This document shows positions 33,443 to 44,727 of a DNA stretch of 64,000 bases, piece after piece (position 1 is the first letter of the stretch; each line of letters starts with the position of its first letter). Both the position numbers and the translations under genes were made by a program. Below the pieces are notes generated by a model. That model was not told where the DNA came from. It searched no databases and was given only the letters and a program-made list of their open reading frames with translations. The stretch is taken from NCBI GenBank assembly GCA_963920635.1, contig OY987298.1, forward strand, positions 128,907,735-128,971,734. Direction: 5' to 3'. This DNA comes from Pseudeuparius sepicola. Its lineage: Eukaryota > Arthropoda > Insecta > Coleoptera > Anthribidae.

Positions 33443-33700
33443 ACATTTATAAAGAGGAATATACAGGGTGTTCAGAATTGATGCGAATTATACTTAAATA
33501 TGTCATATTTTCTTTGATCCATATGAGGAATATGCCATATTTAAGTATTATTTTTAAACGGTAGGATGCTGTTTGTTTTCCGTTTTCTATATTGTTGGAC
33601 ATTTTTGAGATGCTTTAAATTTTAAATTATAAAAAAAAAACTGTTTGCCTTGTCCTCGAAAAGATAATTATCTGTCCGATTTAATGTACATAGAGAGTGT
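33229..33700. repeat. Second copy of the repeat-block series (see 28846-30580)
   Basis: It contains the CGAGTAAAAGCACTATCC ... GCATAAATGGGACA block, the CAGGGTGTTCAGAATTGATG block (33464) and the CCTCGAAAAGATAATTATCT block in the same order and strand as 28846-30075. The first block is also the right arm of the foldback at 31893. Confidence 0.65.
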
Positions 33701-33702
33701 CC

Positions 33703-33985
33703 TATGACGTTCCACGAAACAAGGCGATTGGTCAATAGGTCATAAAATATCAGCGCGCCTGTGCAACAGAGGGACGTACTCTATCGCAAATCAGTATTTA
33801 CCCGGTTTTATCTTGTTGTATTCTGCTATTTAGACACTGCCACAAATAATTTTATCGATGTTTTGAAAAATTTTAATTAAGCTAATAAATTTTTGTTCGA
33901 AATATTTTGATATAAACCATAATTATTGTAAAACTAAAATTAAATAAGGCGTAAGAGTTGCTCGATTTTAATATAGTCAATAGTT
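33703..33985. mobile_element. TAAAATCGAGCAA-family MITE, left end missing
   Basis: It matches the 47969-48325 element from ATGACG through GGTTTTATCTTGTTG, CACTGCCACAAATAATTTT and AAAACTAAAATTAAATAAGG. The right end GGCGTAAGAGTTGCTCGATT is followed by TTAATATA. An internal segment carried by the 48-kb copy is missing. Confidence 0.75.
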
Positions 33986-33989
33986 GCTT

Positions 33990-34915
33990 TTAAGGTTACA
34001 AAGCAGTTCAAGCGCTTTGATTCGAGAGTTTTTTAATTTCGCTTGCTAGCGCTAGCATTTCGTTAAATGGCTATTTTTGACAGTAAATCTAGCATCCGAA
34101 ATGTCAAGATAGTAATAAAATAAGCTCAAACACAGCCTCAAAAAGTAACAAAATATACATTAATATAGAGGTAGATAACAATATATTATAAAACATAATA
34201 CTTTAATCACAAAATACAAGTAACCAAAACATAATCAGTCTTCCACATACATATTTTTCATTATTAGCTTCTTATGAATCTAAGTTTTTTTCGGATGGAT
34301 CCTGCGTTAGCAAAATTTCTCGTTCCAAGCTTTCGTCCTTGATTGCACGGGACATCCTCAGGGCGCGACGATCAAACTGATACTAATTGTTCTATCAGGT
34401 ACCTCTGATGCTATTTATAGGAACATGCAAATGGAGGGAATAGGCGCCTGTTACATTACTTGTATTCAACGCCAGCTTTCGAGAGCGGGAGCACAGAATA
34501 GCTATATTTTCTGTGGCAGAAGTAATACCCTAAAATTTTGAATTCTATTTAATATGAACTAGAAAAATTTAAATACCTTTGCCAATGGAATCGGCCAAAT
34601 CTCTATTAGAACTGCCTGCGTGTTGTTTTCTTCCTGTATATTGTTTTCTATGTATACGGAGTGGTCACTCTCTTAATAACTATGGGGATATCTGTCATCC
34701 GTTTACCTGCAGGGCCCCCGCAAGGCAGTTGATAAAATAAAAAAAATCAATATTTCTCTAACTCTAACAAAAAATAAAGTGAAAACTTTTGTATATCAGT
34801 CTTAAAGTAACATTCAAATAATAAAAAATTAAACAAAAAAATAAAAGTATTTCTCTAATTCTGACAGAAATAACGTGAAAGCCTTGCTACATCAGTCATA
34901 AAATATCATACTTAA
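33990..34915. other. No gene recognised
   Basis: AT-rich DNA without repeat partners seen. CTAGCGCTAG at 34046-34055 is a short palindrome, and ATTTCTCTAA.TCTRACA phrases occur twice (34754-34768 and 34850-34865), a loose repeat of about 100 bp. Confidence 0.35.
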
Positions 34916-34919
34916 ATAC

Positions 34920-35056
34920 TATACAGGATGATTTTTTAGGACTACCACCGCGATGTCCTCCCTTATTTTGCGCCCTAAAAAAACGTTTTTTTTTTGTAGG
35001 GCGCAAAATAAGCGAGAAAATCCCGGTGGTAGTTCTAAAAATTCATTCTGTGTATA
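34920..35056. repeat. Compact 137-bp foldback hairpin
   Basis: TATACAGGATGATTTTTTAG and GACTACCACCG on the left pair with CGGTGGTAGTTCTAAAAATT, CATTCTGTGTATA on the right. Closer to the centre TTATTTTGCGCCCTA pairs with TAGGGCGCAAAATAA around an A/T loop. A minimal palindromic element of the TA-CAG type. Confidence 0.85.
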
Positions 35057-36385
35057 AAAAATAAGTTGATCAGTTAGGTATATTAAGAGTTTATTACAAA
35101 AACAGATTCTAGTTAATACAAAAAAAAACAAAATAATAAATAATAATATGAATTACAAACATTTTAAAAAAACTATACGTTTTAAGTACAGGGTGGACCA
35201 AGGTTTGCCGCCCTGCCGGAAGGGCCGCCCGCGTGCTGTGCACGCGTTGCACGCAAGCTTACGGGGGCCCTGTTTACCTGTTTACCTTATAGTCCATTTC
35301 GAAAACTGTAAACCTGCCGATTGAAAAAAATCAGACCACTAGTTACATAGATAATAAATTATAGGAAATCCCAATACAAAGTCATTAAAAACGTGGCCAT
35401 CTGTATCAGTGGCACACCCAGAAAAAGTTATGGGAGGGAAGCTAACTACACATTGTCGATGGGGGGAACAAATATTTTTTTGTGAATAAAAATTGCTCTG
35501 TATCGTAGCAACCTGATATAGAATTTTAGGTAAGTTAACTGATAATAATTTCTCTTTTTAACTATGAAGATGAACATTAATTTTAAAACGTATAAATAAT
35601 GAAAATAATAATGTATAAAATACGTGGTAACTATTTACCTCTTACGAATAAGGCTTCTGTTATACAATTCATAAAACTTAAGAAACATAACTATACAATA
35701 CCTGATTATTGATGATGATTAACTATAGTAATGATAGTTTAACAACCTGGATTTTATGAAATCTCATTAAAAATATTTTGGCGGAAAGCTGAAATCAGTT
35801 TGTTCCCTTCTAATCTATGATAGACTAACTTTTAAAGTGTTTAAACTGGTCAGGAATTAGCCCGACCAATATGTTTAACTTTTGACCGAAGTATTAGATC
35901 TCGTATTAGATAGTATAATAGATTTTGCCCCGTATGTATGTGTTTATCATATAGGAACCATAATTGACCGTACCGTGGACCGATAATGGAGGACATAAGC
36001 TAATTAACGCTGCATGATATTGCGGACGCGGGAGCGCGAAATGTTCCCAAAATTTGATTAAAATAAAGTTATGAAAATTAACTGGATATCGTGGGGGTCA
36101 TATAGTGTGACGCGGATAAGGCTTTAATTACGATTTTGCCGATTAATCCGAGAGAAAACTTGGGAACGCAAGCAATACTTACGTTTTAAGCAGTGGCTTA
36201 GCTATAGCTGGGGGCTAGGGGGACAACCACCCTCTACCACTTCAAAGAAGAAAGACAGCTGGCGAGCGACGTTCCTTCGCGTGTTTACCTTCGGTTTTTT
36301 TCCGATAATTTGTTATGAAACTAAATTGATGTACTTATTGAGGTTAATTTGCAATAATACCCCAAACTAAAATTAGCTTTTCTCG
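35057..36385. other. No gene; solo foldback end at 35189 and possible regulatory island at 35940-36180
   Basis: CAGGGTGGACCAAGG at 35189 repeats the terminus of the 7221 palindrome and is followed by a GC-rich stretch with no mirrored arm. The segment 35940-36180 is CpG-richer with TAATTACG, CGATTAATCCG and CTAATTAACG words. At 36191 CAGTGGCTTAGCTATAGCTG resembles a hAT left end but has no partner. Confidence 0.35.
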
Positions 36386-36387
36386 TA

Positions 36388-37270
36388 GGGGAGAGTGGAG
36401 GAATGCCGGCCTCTGGGGTAAATTGTTGGCCCCCGCTACACCCAATGCCATCTCGTGTTATTGAAACGAAGCTTCAGTAGAGTGAACGTGTTGCGATATT
36501 AAAGGCGTACTTTTGAAAAGTCAGGCTTTTTTGTAAGAAGTTAATTGCTTTGAAGGTAATAATTAGCTCACTAGTAAGTACTAGAACTACCAAGACTATA
36601 TCAATGGATTCCGTAGAGCCTGTAGATTAACATCGGAATTAAGAATTTTACATAATCTCAAATGTTTCAAATTTCTAACTGACTAACCAAAATAAGGTAT
36701 ATTGGGGAATACCGGACACAATGTTTGGGGTAATGGCGGCCTAGACATGTGTCATAATAATATTATTTTTTAGTACCTAGATGCCGCGAAAATACACAGA
36801 AAAACATAAAAAGTTTCGAGGACTTCAGAAAGTTTACAAGCAGCCATGGATGCTTCAAGAGGGGGGGTCGTAGTTGAAAAGAAATGTCGAGAAGTTTTAA
36901 CATGTCAAGGTCGTCTTTGCAAGAGAGACGCAGAAATTGTAAATTTTGAAAACTCATTTAGGAAGACAACAAACATCTTGTGACTTTTGTGAATAATAAA
37001 TAATTATAATATTCTTGTCGTTTTTTTGTTTTGAGATAATGACGACCTGCGGTCATGAGCGGCCATGAGTGTGGGTAATACCGACCAACAATACATTCTT
37101 TATATAACGGTATATAGTTTTTGGTTTTTAGTTTTTATCTAGAATAAAAATTTATTTTAATTCTACACTGTCTTAAGCTTTAATTTGACACCCCACCATT
37201 ACTTTACAGTTGAAAATTTGTCAATGGCCCTCAAAATTGCTTAGGGGGCCGCCATTCCCCCACTCTCCCC
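36388..37270. mobile_element. Pogo/Tc1-type element, TA duplication
   Basis: The ends GGGGAGAGTGGAGGAATGCC and GGCCGCCATTCCCCCACTCTCCCC (37247-37270) are inverted and flanked by TA (36386-36387, 37271-37272). The inverted repeat continues weakly through GGCC..TGGGG. The interior contains a decayed frame starting MPRKY at 36781. TA duplication and GGGGAGAGTGG termini fit the Tc1/mariner/pogo superfamily. Confidence 0.75.
36781..36981 (+). pseudogene. Possible remnant of a pogo-like transposase N-terminus
   Basis: The ATG at 36781 opens MPRKYTEKHKKFRGLQKV, then a frame change gives QAAMDASRGGVVVEKKCREV and LTCQGRLCKRDAEI up to a stop. The MPRKY start followed by a basic helix-turn-helix-like stretch resembles pogo/Tigger-type transposases. 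The match is loose and the rest of the gene is absent. Confidence 0.35.
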
Positions 37271-37272
37271 TA

Positions 37273-39150
37273 TCTGACTTATAACGAAACCTTTTTAAAT
37301 TTACGTTTGATGATGTAAATTTAGGCAGTAGCACGTCTGAAATTTACGTTGATTGTCTGTTTTGCTCTTTTGACATAAAATAGTCCGAAGATGTTCGCGT
37401 TTTTTTTAGTTTTCGAGGAAATGATGATGTAAAACTGTTGATATTGCGAAACCGGTAATCCAAAAAGAAAAGTTCTATGGGATAATAAAGACTTATAGGA
37501 TAAGTTTCTCTGGCCAGGCTTTCAGCTTCTCGGCAAAAATCGGTATTCGGTATTCGATAAAATTTCGACTGCACCGAATCATGTGCCGTATTCAGCTCTC
37601 AGGCTGGAATGTCACTTCCGTGGACTTCCTGGAGACGATGCGCACAGTTCATGACGATTGCATCTAGGAAAAAATAGCATACATTTTAATATTGAGATTA
37701 AGTTTTAAGTGCTGCTGAGCGGTTAATGTTTCTGCATGGGACGTTCTTATTTTAAATAGGTAGGTATTATTTTAGTTGCGAAATGGTGTTAATTTTTATA
37801 TGGCTTCTAGGTAAACACTATGATAGTACGATAGTGTTAAAATGAATAGATTAACTGACGCCTTTGTTCCTCGATAGCAAATATAGATAATTCACTAGCT
37901 TAAAATTTAACTTGGTGTTACCCTGTATATTAACGGGAAGTCTTAAAGCCTTAATTTTGTAGGAACTTTAAGAGGCAACTAAATATGACTATAATAAAAA
38001 GTATATCTTCGGGTTCAAAAGTCATTAGTTAGAAGTTAGAACTAAAAAGAGAATATCCATAATGAAAATCAATACATCTGTCGCCTCCGTAAAAGTGACG
38101 CCTCCGTCTTACCTCCCCCTTTTTATTTTACAGTCTCCAGGCAAATGGCGACATCGCAGAGGGGTTAAAATGCTTGCTGCCCCAATTAACCATTTTAGTT
38201 ACCTATTAAATTTTATCTAGAGATATTAAGACCTGAAAACTCTTTCATTGGCTTTTAAAAACAACTATAAAGTCGCCTTTTAGTGGACTGTAATAAACCC
38301 CATGAGCGCGTTCAAAACAAATTTTTACACAACCGATAATTAAATAGCGACAATTTTAGGGAATTAGATCATTGTCAATTTCCATTTGGACGATAGTGGT
38401 GAATGACCAATTCGTTTTCTGCTCCACTTCACGTTTGCTTTGTGATAACAACACCAACACTATAAAGAAAGAAGAAATTTATCAAATATTTTGAGGAAGT
38501 GCGGATGCCTGGAAAAATGGTATGCCATTTCTCAGAATATTTAAGTCAGTGGCCAAGAAATGTTAACTTATTTCAAGTCTAATAAACAGTAAGACTCCTA
38601 ATTCAGTAATCTCCAATTCAAGCAAGCTTATACCACAGCTTATACATTGGAAAGCACCACATTAACTATATTAAAGTCCTCTTAGGTAATAACGACCACT
38701 ATTGGTGCTAATACTATTACAAATAAGTTTGTTTTGTTTATACAGATCTGGTTACTACACAGAAGTGATGTCTGGCGTAGGTACAATGTCAAAAATAGGT
38801 ATAATGAGAAATCAATTACGGAAAAGCAGTGACTATAACATTTTCTATAGTCACTGGTAAAAAGGAATAGGTATAATGGTGACGTTTGCACTACTTCCAA
38901 TCGAAGCCTAAGTTTCAGACAACACCTTTGTGAATTGACCAATTTTGTACAAGTAATATCTTATATTGGCATTTATACCGTTGACCTTTCTGAAATAAAT
39001 CAACTACCTGATAACACCCCATTGAGTACAGGTATAATATTTTAATGGGTGCAGAGTCGGCTTATTAAACATATACCTCAAAAGACGATGTTCTAACCAA
39101 TGTTATTAAACAAATGTATCTATATATGAATTACGGTTGCAGTTGCAGAT
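37273..39150. other. No gene recognised; one reverse foldback end near 37930
   Basis: GGTGTTACCCTGTATA ends near 37930. The stretch 38690-38900 contains repeated TAGGTATAATG words (38808, 38868) but no array. No ORF with a domain. Confidence 0.35.
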
Positions 39151-39392
39151 ATACCGTACTTTCACCGTTTTAGTAGACATAGGGGAATAGGCCGCGCGTC
39201 GCCGTGCGTCCAGCTAGGTTTGTCAGTCGTTGGCGGGGGGAGTACACAGTAGTCTCGCACCGCTTATCAGTCGAGTTTTGCGAGCAAAAAACACGCCCCG
39301 CCCCCCGCCAACGACTGACGAACCTAGCCGAATACACGGCGGCGCGCCGCCCAGCCATGGCTATGTCTACTAAAACGGTGAAAGTACGGTAT
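39151..39392. repeat. 242-bp foldback MITE with GC-rich core
   Basis: ATACCGTACTTTCACCGTTT, TAGTAGACATAG on the left is perfectly mirrored by CTATGTCTACTAAAACGG, TGAAAGTACGGTAT on the right (32 bp without mismatch). Inside, AACGACTGACRAACCTAGC and GCGCGYCGCC stretches also pair, so the whole unit is one hairpin. The core is far richer in GC than its surroundings. TA flanks fit mariner-type target choice. The ORFs across it are artefacts. Confidence 0.9.
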
Positions 39393-41690
39393 ATAATCCG
39401 ACACTGTCCGAAACTTGAGGCATTTTATTGTCAAAGGGATAATGACTGTTTTATGGTAAGCAAAAGATCAACGGTATAGATACGAATATACCTACTATAC
39501 ATCAGGTAAAATATATAATCATTTCCAAATCGTGGGAACCCTCTACAGAACATTGTTGATTGCAGCCTTCTATAAATAGTAGCTTAAAATATGAATCACT
39601 TCAATATAAAACTCACATAATTTGTTACCACTTACATAGGCCGCCATGAGCACGTTAATCAGCTAATATCGAATTGTTGCCGGTATACAGGATGCCCTAA
39701 AACTTTGTTTATTGGGAATATCTCCGTTGTTTGTCCGTTATTTTCAAAGAGCATCTCCAATAATATTTCCCCCTAAAAATTGAAAGTATAACGGAGATAT
39801 TCTCTGTAAACAATAATTTGGTATACTCTCGGAACAAGTACATACTTACACAATATTCAGAATTTGACCTATTTGAAGCATTTTTTTAAAATTGAATAGA
39901 TATTTGTGTAAAGTATCCAAACTATTCAATAAAATTTTCCATACAGACTTGATAAACATTAAAGTAAATGTTAATTATAAAAGTGAGTAGGTATAGGTAA
40001 ACACACTTAGACAAACATGTTGTTTAAAATTTGTAAACAAGGTATAGATTGTTAGTAAAAAGCTGTCGATTGTTTTGATTTATTTTAAACACAGTGTTTA
40101 AAATATCAAAGAATTTCTACGTATTAGGCAAACTTACATTACCTTACCTTACCTGCGTTTTTTTAGAGAAACACCCTATATATTTTTGTATTTTTTGAAA
40201 CCTACGTGTTGTTTTCCTATTTCAACGATATAAATACATTAGGTATACTTACGTGTCCTCTAATGAAACACTTTATGATTTAGAAGTTTTTAAATAAAGT
40301 CAAAATTGCCATGAAAGGCTAATAATTTATTCATAGAACGAAGTGCCGTAACCTAATAAAAATTAATGTTATTGAGAGGAAGGTTCTTATTCAATATTGA
40401 GGTTGGATAATATTATTAACAGTTCTTCCATGATAACCTTGGAATCGGAAAAATAATCTCAGAAATTCAAAAGTATGCTGAATGTCTGTAAAAAACCGCA
40501 AGTTTACAATTTTCTCTATCTTAGCGTTGTTTCTTTTGTTTCTTCTAATAAAAAATATAAGAGAACACCATGCACAGGAAAAAATACACTAAAATCAACC
40601 ACACGAAAATCCTTGTTAATTATTGTCTAAAAAAAAGTCTGCTTGAATAATGTTTACGTTGAAAGCTTCTCTATAAAAAGGAAAAGGTAGGCATACCAGA
40701 TTTTCGTAAAACATGCTTGGTCCAGTCTTTTGTAGAACTTTATGAATTCTGCAAATAACATTGACCTATTTGCTATAACATAACCGACTGGTTTCAAGGA
40801 ATCAAATTAGTTTTCCTAGAAAGATTAAGAAAAAGCCCATGCTGCTTTTCTGTTGATACAGCATGCATAATATCGTTGAATGAATACCTTAATCAATGAT
40901 AATTTACTATTTCTTTTGAAATACCATACGCCTACCTCACCTCACAGACAACAAAACAATCAGTAAATCTGTCAGAATACAACTCTAAACCTATTACAAA
41001 GCACACGATCGAGAAGCTAACCCGAAAACGTCGAAAACCAATCTCTCAAGCCAGAACGATATTTATTGAAAAGGTAATCTACTGTCGGGGCTACATCAGT
41101 TCAAATAAGCATATTTAAATGGAACGCAGCTGTTTACACATGAATACAGCCAAGAAGATTGTGAAACGAATTCGATTTACTTAGTTAAAAAGACCGTCTT
41201 CCGGGAAAGAGGAGGAAAGCCAAAGTAGGAAAATCCAGTGCATAGGTGGATTTCCAGAGGCCTTTTATTTTTATTTTAAGAGAGGTATGTACCCATATCA
41301 TAGGTATCGGAAGTGCATGAGTCGAAATATATTGTTCGAAAATTATTTATCGATTTAAAGTGGAAAATTTGCTAAAGGAATCAAGATTTTAAAAAAGTAG
41401 GCGTACAGTTTTATTTTGTATTACTGCACCGAGAGATCTATATACAGTGACCGGCAGAAAGTGGGTTTATTTTTTATGAAGTAAAACGTCAATATTTAAA
41501 TCCAGACAATGAACGATCAAAAATTAAAGATACCCTCAAGAATAAAACACTCTTCTTTTTACACTTAGGAACATATTTTAGTGAGAAAAGCCGTTTAGAA
41601 TTAAAACCTATGTTCAAGTATACAATTTCATCTGTTTTCCTGTTTTCCGTAAACTCGAGGGTAAACTTTGGCAATGTAATCGCAGACAAA
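39393..41690. other. No gene; solo terminus at 41445
   Basis: TA-CAGTGACCGGCAGAAAGTGG at about 41445 is the left end of the 31037 MITE family with no right end here. At 39688-39815 TACAGGATGCCCTAAAACTT is followed by GGGAATATCTCCGTT and, inverted, AACGGAGATATTCTC, a decayed foldback. The rest is AT-rich. Confidence 0.4.
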
Positions 41691-41694
41691 ATAT

Positions 41695-41740
41695 AACTAG
41701 CCCATTAATAACAAATGATATTGTAATTCTTCAACATATA
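41695..41740 (+). repeat. Left copy of a ~45-bp direct repeat flanking a foldback
   Basis: CTAGCCCATTAATAACAAAT, then TGATATTG, ending CAACATATA. It is repeated with a few differences at 43360-43405 on the other side of the 41741-43356 element. Confidence 0.85.
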
Positions 41741-43356
41741 CAGTGTGTCCCAAATTCGATGCTCACCATTGGGATCTCGGTAACTACAAGAGATAGAGAG
41801 TCGGTTAAATGGGGAAAGTTTTAGACAATTTTATGGTCAATCTGATGCCGCTGAGAAATCAAGGCTAACTGGGATCGTTTTCGAGTTATTACCAAAAAAC
41901 CGAATTTTATCATTTTCGTTTTTCTTAAATATCTTAGAAACCGATGGTTTCTCAAAGACAGGACTTTGTCATTATTAAGGCACTTTTGTCCAACCTTTTA
42001 AGCGGTAATGTCAGTTTCTTTAAAAAAGTTTTCATTTTCGAGATATGACTCACAACTTTTGATTTTCTTATGGACGCCATATTGGATTTTTACAATTTCG
42101 AAATCTACATTAAATTCTCTTTGCAATGATATGTCACACTAATGATTTTTTCGTTAGTTGTAACGCTTAAAAGCGTTTTTTTTTGTCTAATACTAAGTAG
42201 GCCATGACAAGTCTGTCAAAACAAATGAAACTCTCAGTTGTTGTTATTGTTATGAAGCCGTCAGTGTTTTGAGATATGTGTAAAAATGCCGTTTAGTACT
42301 AGCGAAAAGGTGGATATGTACAATTATTGTTACACAAAAAAACTATAGAAATAGTACAGTGGCAACAAGAGTTTATCATACATTATTCCCTGAAAGGAAG
42401 CAGCCTCACCGTTAAATTTTTCTTAGATTGAGTAGGAATTTAGAATAACATGAGAGTTTTGTTGTGCCCAGACCGAAATATGGTTCCAATCGATTGCGCC
42501 AATAGATGTTGAAAACATTGAACAAAGTTTAATGAAGCACCGACGATTTCATTTCGAGAGATAAGTCGCAGAACTCTTTTGCCGAAAACGACTATTCATA
42601 GATACTTGACAAAAAATATCACCCCTATAAACCCGTGATAGTGCAAAAGTTAAGGCCGGGAAATACTGAACGCCGACTTGATTTCTGTCATTGGTTCAGT
42701 GAAGTTATTGATAACTTTCCATTAAACAATTGCTGGACCGATTAAACAAGATTTCATAACAATGGCATTTTTAATAAGCATAAGCACCATTACTGGGCTG
42801 TTAATAACCCATATGGTATTAAGGAATCCAGATCTCAACAAAAATTTGCATTCAATGTTTGGTTTGTTGCATTTGTTTTGACAGACTTGTCATGGCCTAC
42901 TTAGTATTAGGAACAAAAAAACGCTTTTAAGTGTTACAACTCACGAAAAAATCATTAGTGTGACACATCATTGGAAAGAGAATTTCATGTAAATTTCGAA
43001 TTTGTAAAAATCCAAGATAGCGTCCATAAGAAAATCAAAAGTTGTGAGTCATATCTCGAAAATGAAAACTTTCTTAAAGAAACTGACATTACCGCTTAAA
43101 AGGCTGGATAAAAGTGCCTCAATAATGTCAAAGTCCTGTCTTTGAGAAACCATCGGTTTCCAAGATATTTAAGAAAAACGAAAATGATAAAATTCGGTTT
43201 TTTGGTAATAACTCGAAAACGATCCCCGTTAGCCTTGATTTCTCAGCGGCATCAGATTGACCATAAAATTGTCTAAAACTTTCCCCATTTAACCGACTCG
43301 CTATCTCTTGTAGTTACCGAGATCCCAATGGTGAGCATCGAATTTGGGACACACTG
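41741..43356. mobile_element. Mariner-like foldback with ~500-bp inverted arms and decayed transposase
   Basis: It starts CAGTGTGTCCCAAATTCGAT and ends ATCGAATTTGGGACACACTG, with TA on each side (41739-41740, 43357-43358). Arms pair along about 500 bp, for example TGGGATCTCGGTAACTACAA with TTGTAGTTACCGAGATCCCA, and GTAGGCCATGACAAGTCTGT with ACAGACTTGTCATGGCCTAC. The unpaired centre (about 42240-42870) contains a broken transposase. This links the long-palindrome families of the window to mariner-type transposons with very long terminal inverted repeats. Confidence 0.9.
42286..42857 (+). pseudogene. Mariner/Tc1-like (DUF4817-type) transposase remnant
   Basis: The ATG at 42286 gives MPFSTSEKVDMYNYCY, the usual start of this insect transposase group. 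After a frame shift comes ATRVYHTLFPERKQPHR, the helix-turn-helix region. From 42647 one frame reads RRLDFCHWFSEVIDNFP, then NNCWTD-stop-TRFHNNGIFNK, then HKHHYWAVNNPYGI and FAFNVWF. WTD carries the first or second catalytic Asp, and the Glu codon that normally follows is a stop. The C-terminal domain is replaced by the right arm. It is not functional. Confidence 0.8.
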
Positions 43357-43359
43357 TAT

Positions 43360-43405
43360 ACTAGCCCATTAATAACAATTGATACTAATCACTCAACACA
43401 TATAC
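43360..43405 (+). repeat. Right copy of the ~45-bp flanking direct repeat
   Basis: CTAGCCCATTAATAACAATT, then TGATACTAATCACTCAACAC and ATATA. Compared with 41695-41740 it differs at several positions including small indels, so it is older than a fresh duplication and far longer than the TA expected of mariner. Confidence 0.85.
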
Positions 43406-44727
43406 TCCCAAATCGTACGTTTCCGGAATCGTACTGCCATGCCTAGCATATTAACAGTTGTTTTCACCAAGTTTTTAATTTGTTGCCAATGTGTTCCTTT
43501 ATTGGTAATTTTAAGTTTTTTATTTTAATATTATGTTGACCACATATCTAAAAACTGGAAATAAACGTGGAAACATCGGCGCAATCTGAATATACAGATA
43601 TTGTTACTTGTCCTCATCCCGCTATCCTTCATCCAATAAAAATGAATACGATAAGTATAATTTATTGTATATCTGTGAATAGTATAATCTATCTGTATTT
43701 ACACGTGCCGATTCTGGCAATTTTACCAAACAGTACAAGGCTGATATATTCCACGATGTATTTCCTAAGAAAAATTTTTCTAGTTATATTTTGTCTGGGA
43801 ATGTAATAAGTTCTTTGTTTCTTGCCATACCGTTGAAATAAAATGAGGTGTGCTTCAAACCTTATTAGTTTTCATTTTTTTTCTTCTAATAAAATCCAGT
43901 ACGGGGAACTAAACTCCAACAGTTTTAGAAAATAACGTAAATAGTAAGTATTATCTCTATACTAAAAAATAAAAAAAAAGTACTAATAATCAATGTAGGC
44001 GGTTTGGTCTGTAAATTGCAATTTGTGATATCATTTCAAAACTCAAAACAAGTTTTTGTAAAGTTTCTTTTGAATTTATTTAAATGAATGTAAATAAATG
44101 AAGCTACCATAAAATATTCCGCAAAAAGATTACAGAATCCAGCTTTTATGGAGATAATAATAATTTTCACCCTCACAAGACTCTAAACTGAATGCTTGTG
44201 CGGGGGAGGGGATGTACATTGTACATACATACAGTCTATTGTCTATTCCTGAATAGGCGAAAATACTTTTGTGAAAGCCAAAAAGTATCTTCTGGGGTTC
44301 AATGACATGTTACAAGTTGAAATATCGTATGATTTTGGGAATTATAAAAATACTTTTTCTGTTCTTAAGTGTTTCTTGTATGAATAAAAAAATATATATC
44401 TAATTTCAATATCTATACAATAAGGAGAGCTTTAAAATGATGCACCAGAGCTTGCTTTCTGATTTTAAAAAATGTTTGTCTTTTGCAGATTTCGATTTTC
44501 AAAGAAAAAATAAAATAGAAAAGAATTGACATAGTTTGTCTGTCTTCGTAATAAAGCGTTATTTGAACTTTTCGATTTACTTTCGTATTACTATCAAGGA
44601 TATAATATAGAAATAGATGACTCACGCTAATACACGGTTTTATTTTGCTTCTATATTATTGAATTCCTAGTTTGTAATGCATAATAAATAGTTTTTTGAT
44701 AGACTTATTGTACGAGTATATTGTAGA
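43406..44727. other. No gene recognised
   Basis: AT-rich. The ORF at 43567-43806 has hydrophobic stretches but no known family. No repeat partners seen. Confidence 0.35.

Noticed and set aside
36191..36240. hAT left end (CAGTGGCTTAGCTATAGCTG) as a separate element
   Set aside because: No matching inverted right end or 8-bp duplication was found downstream. It may be an old solo end, but there is too little to call.
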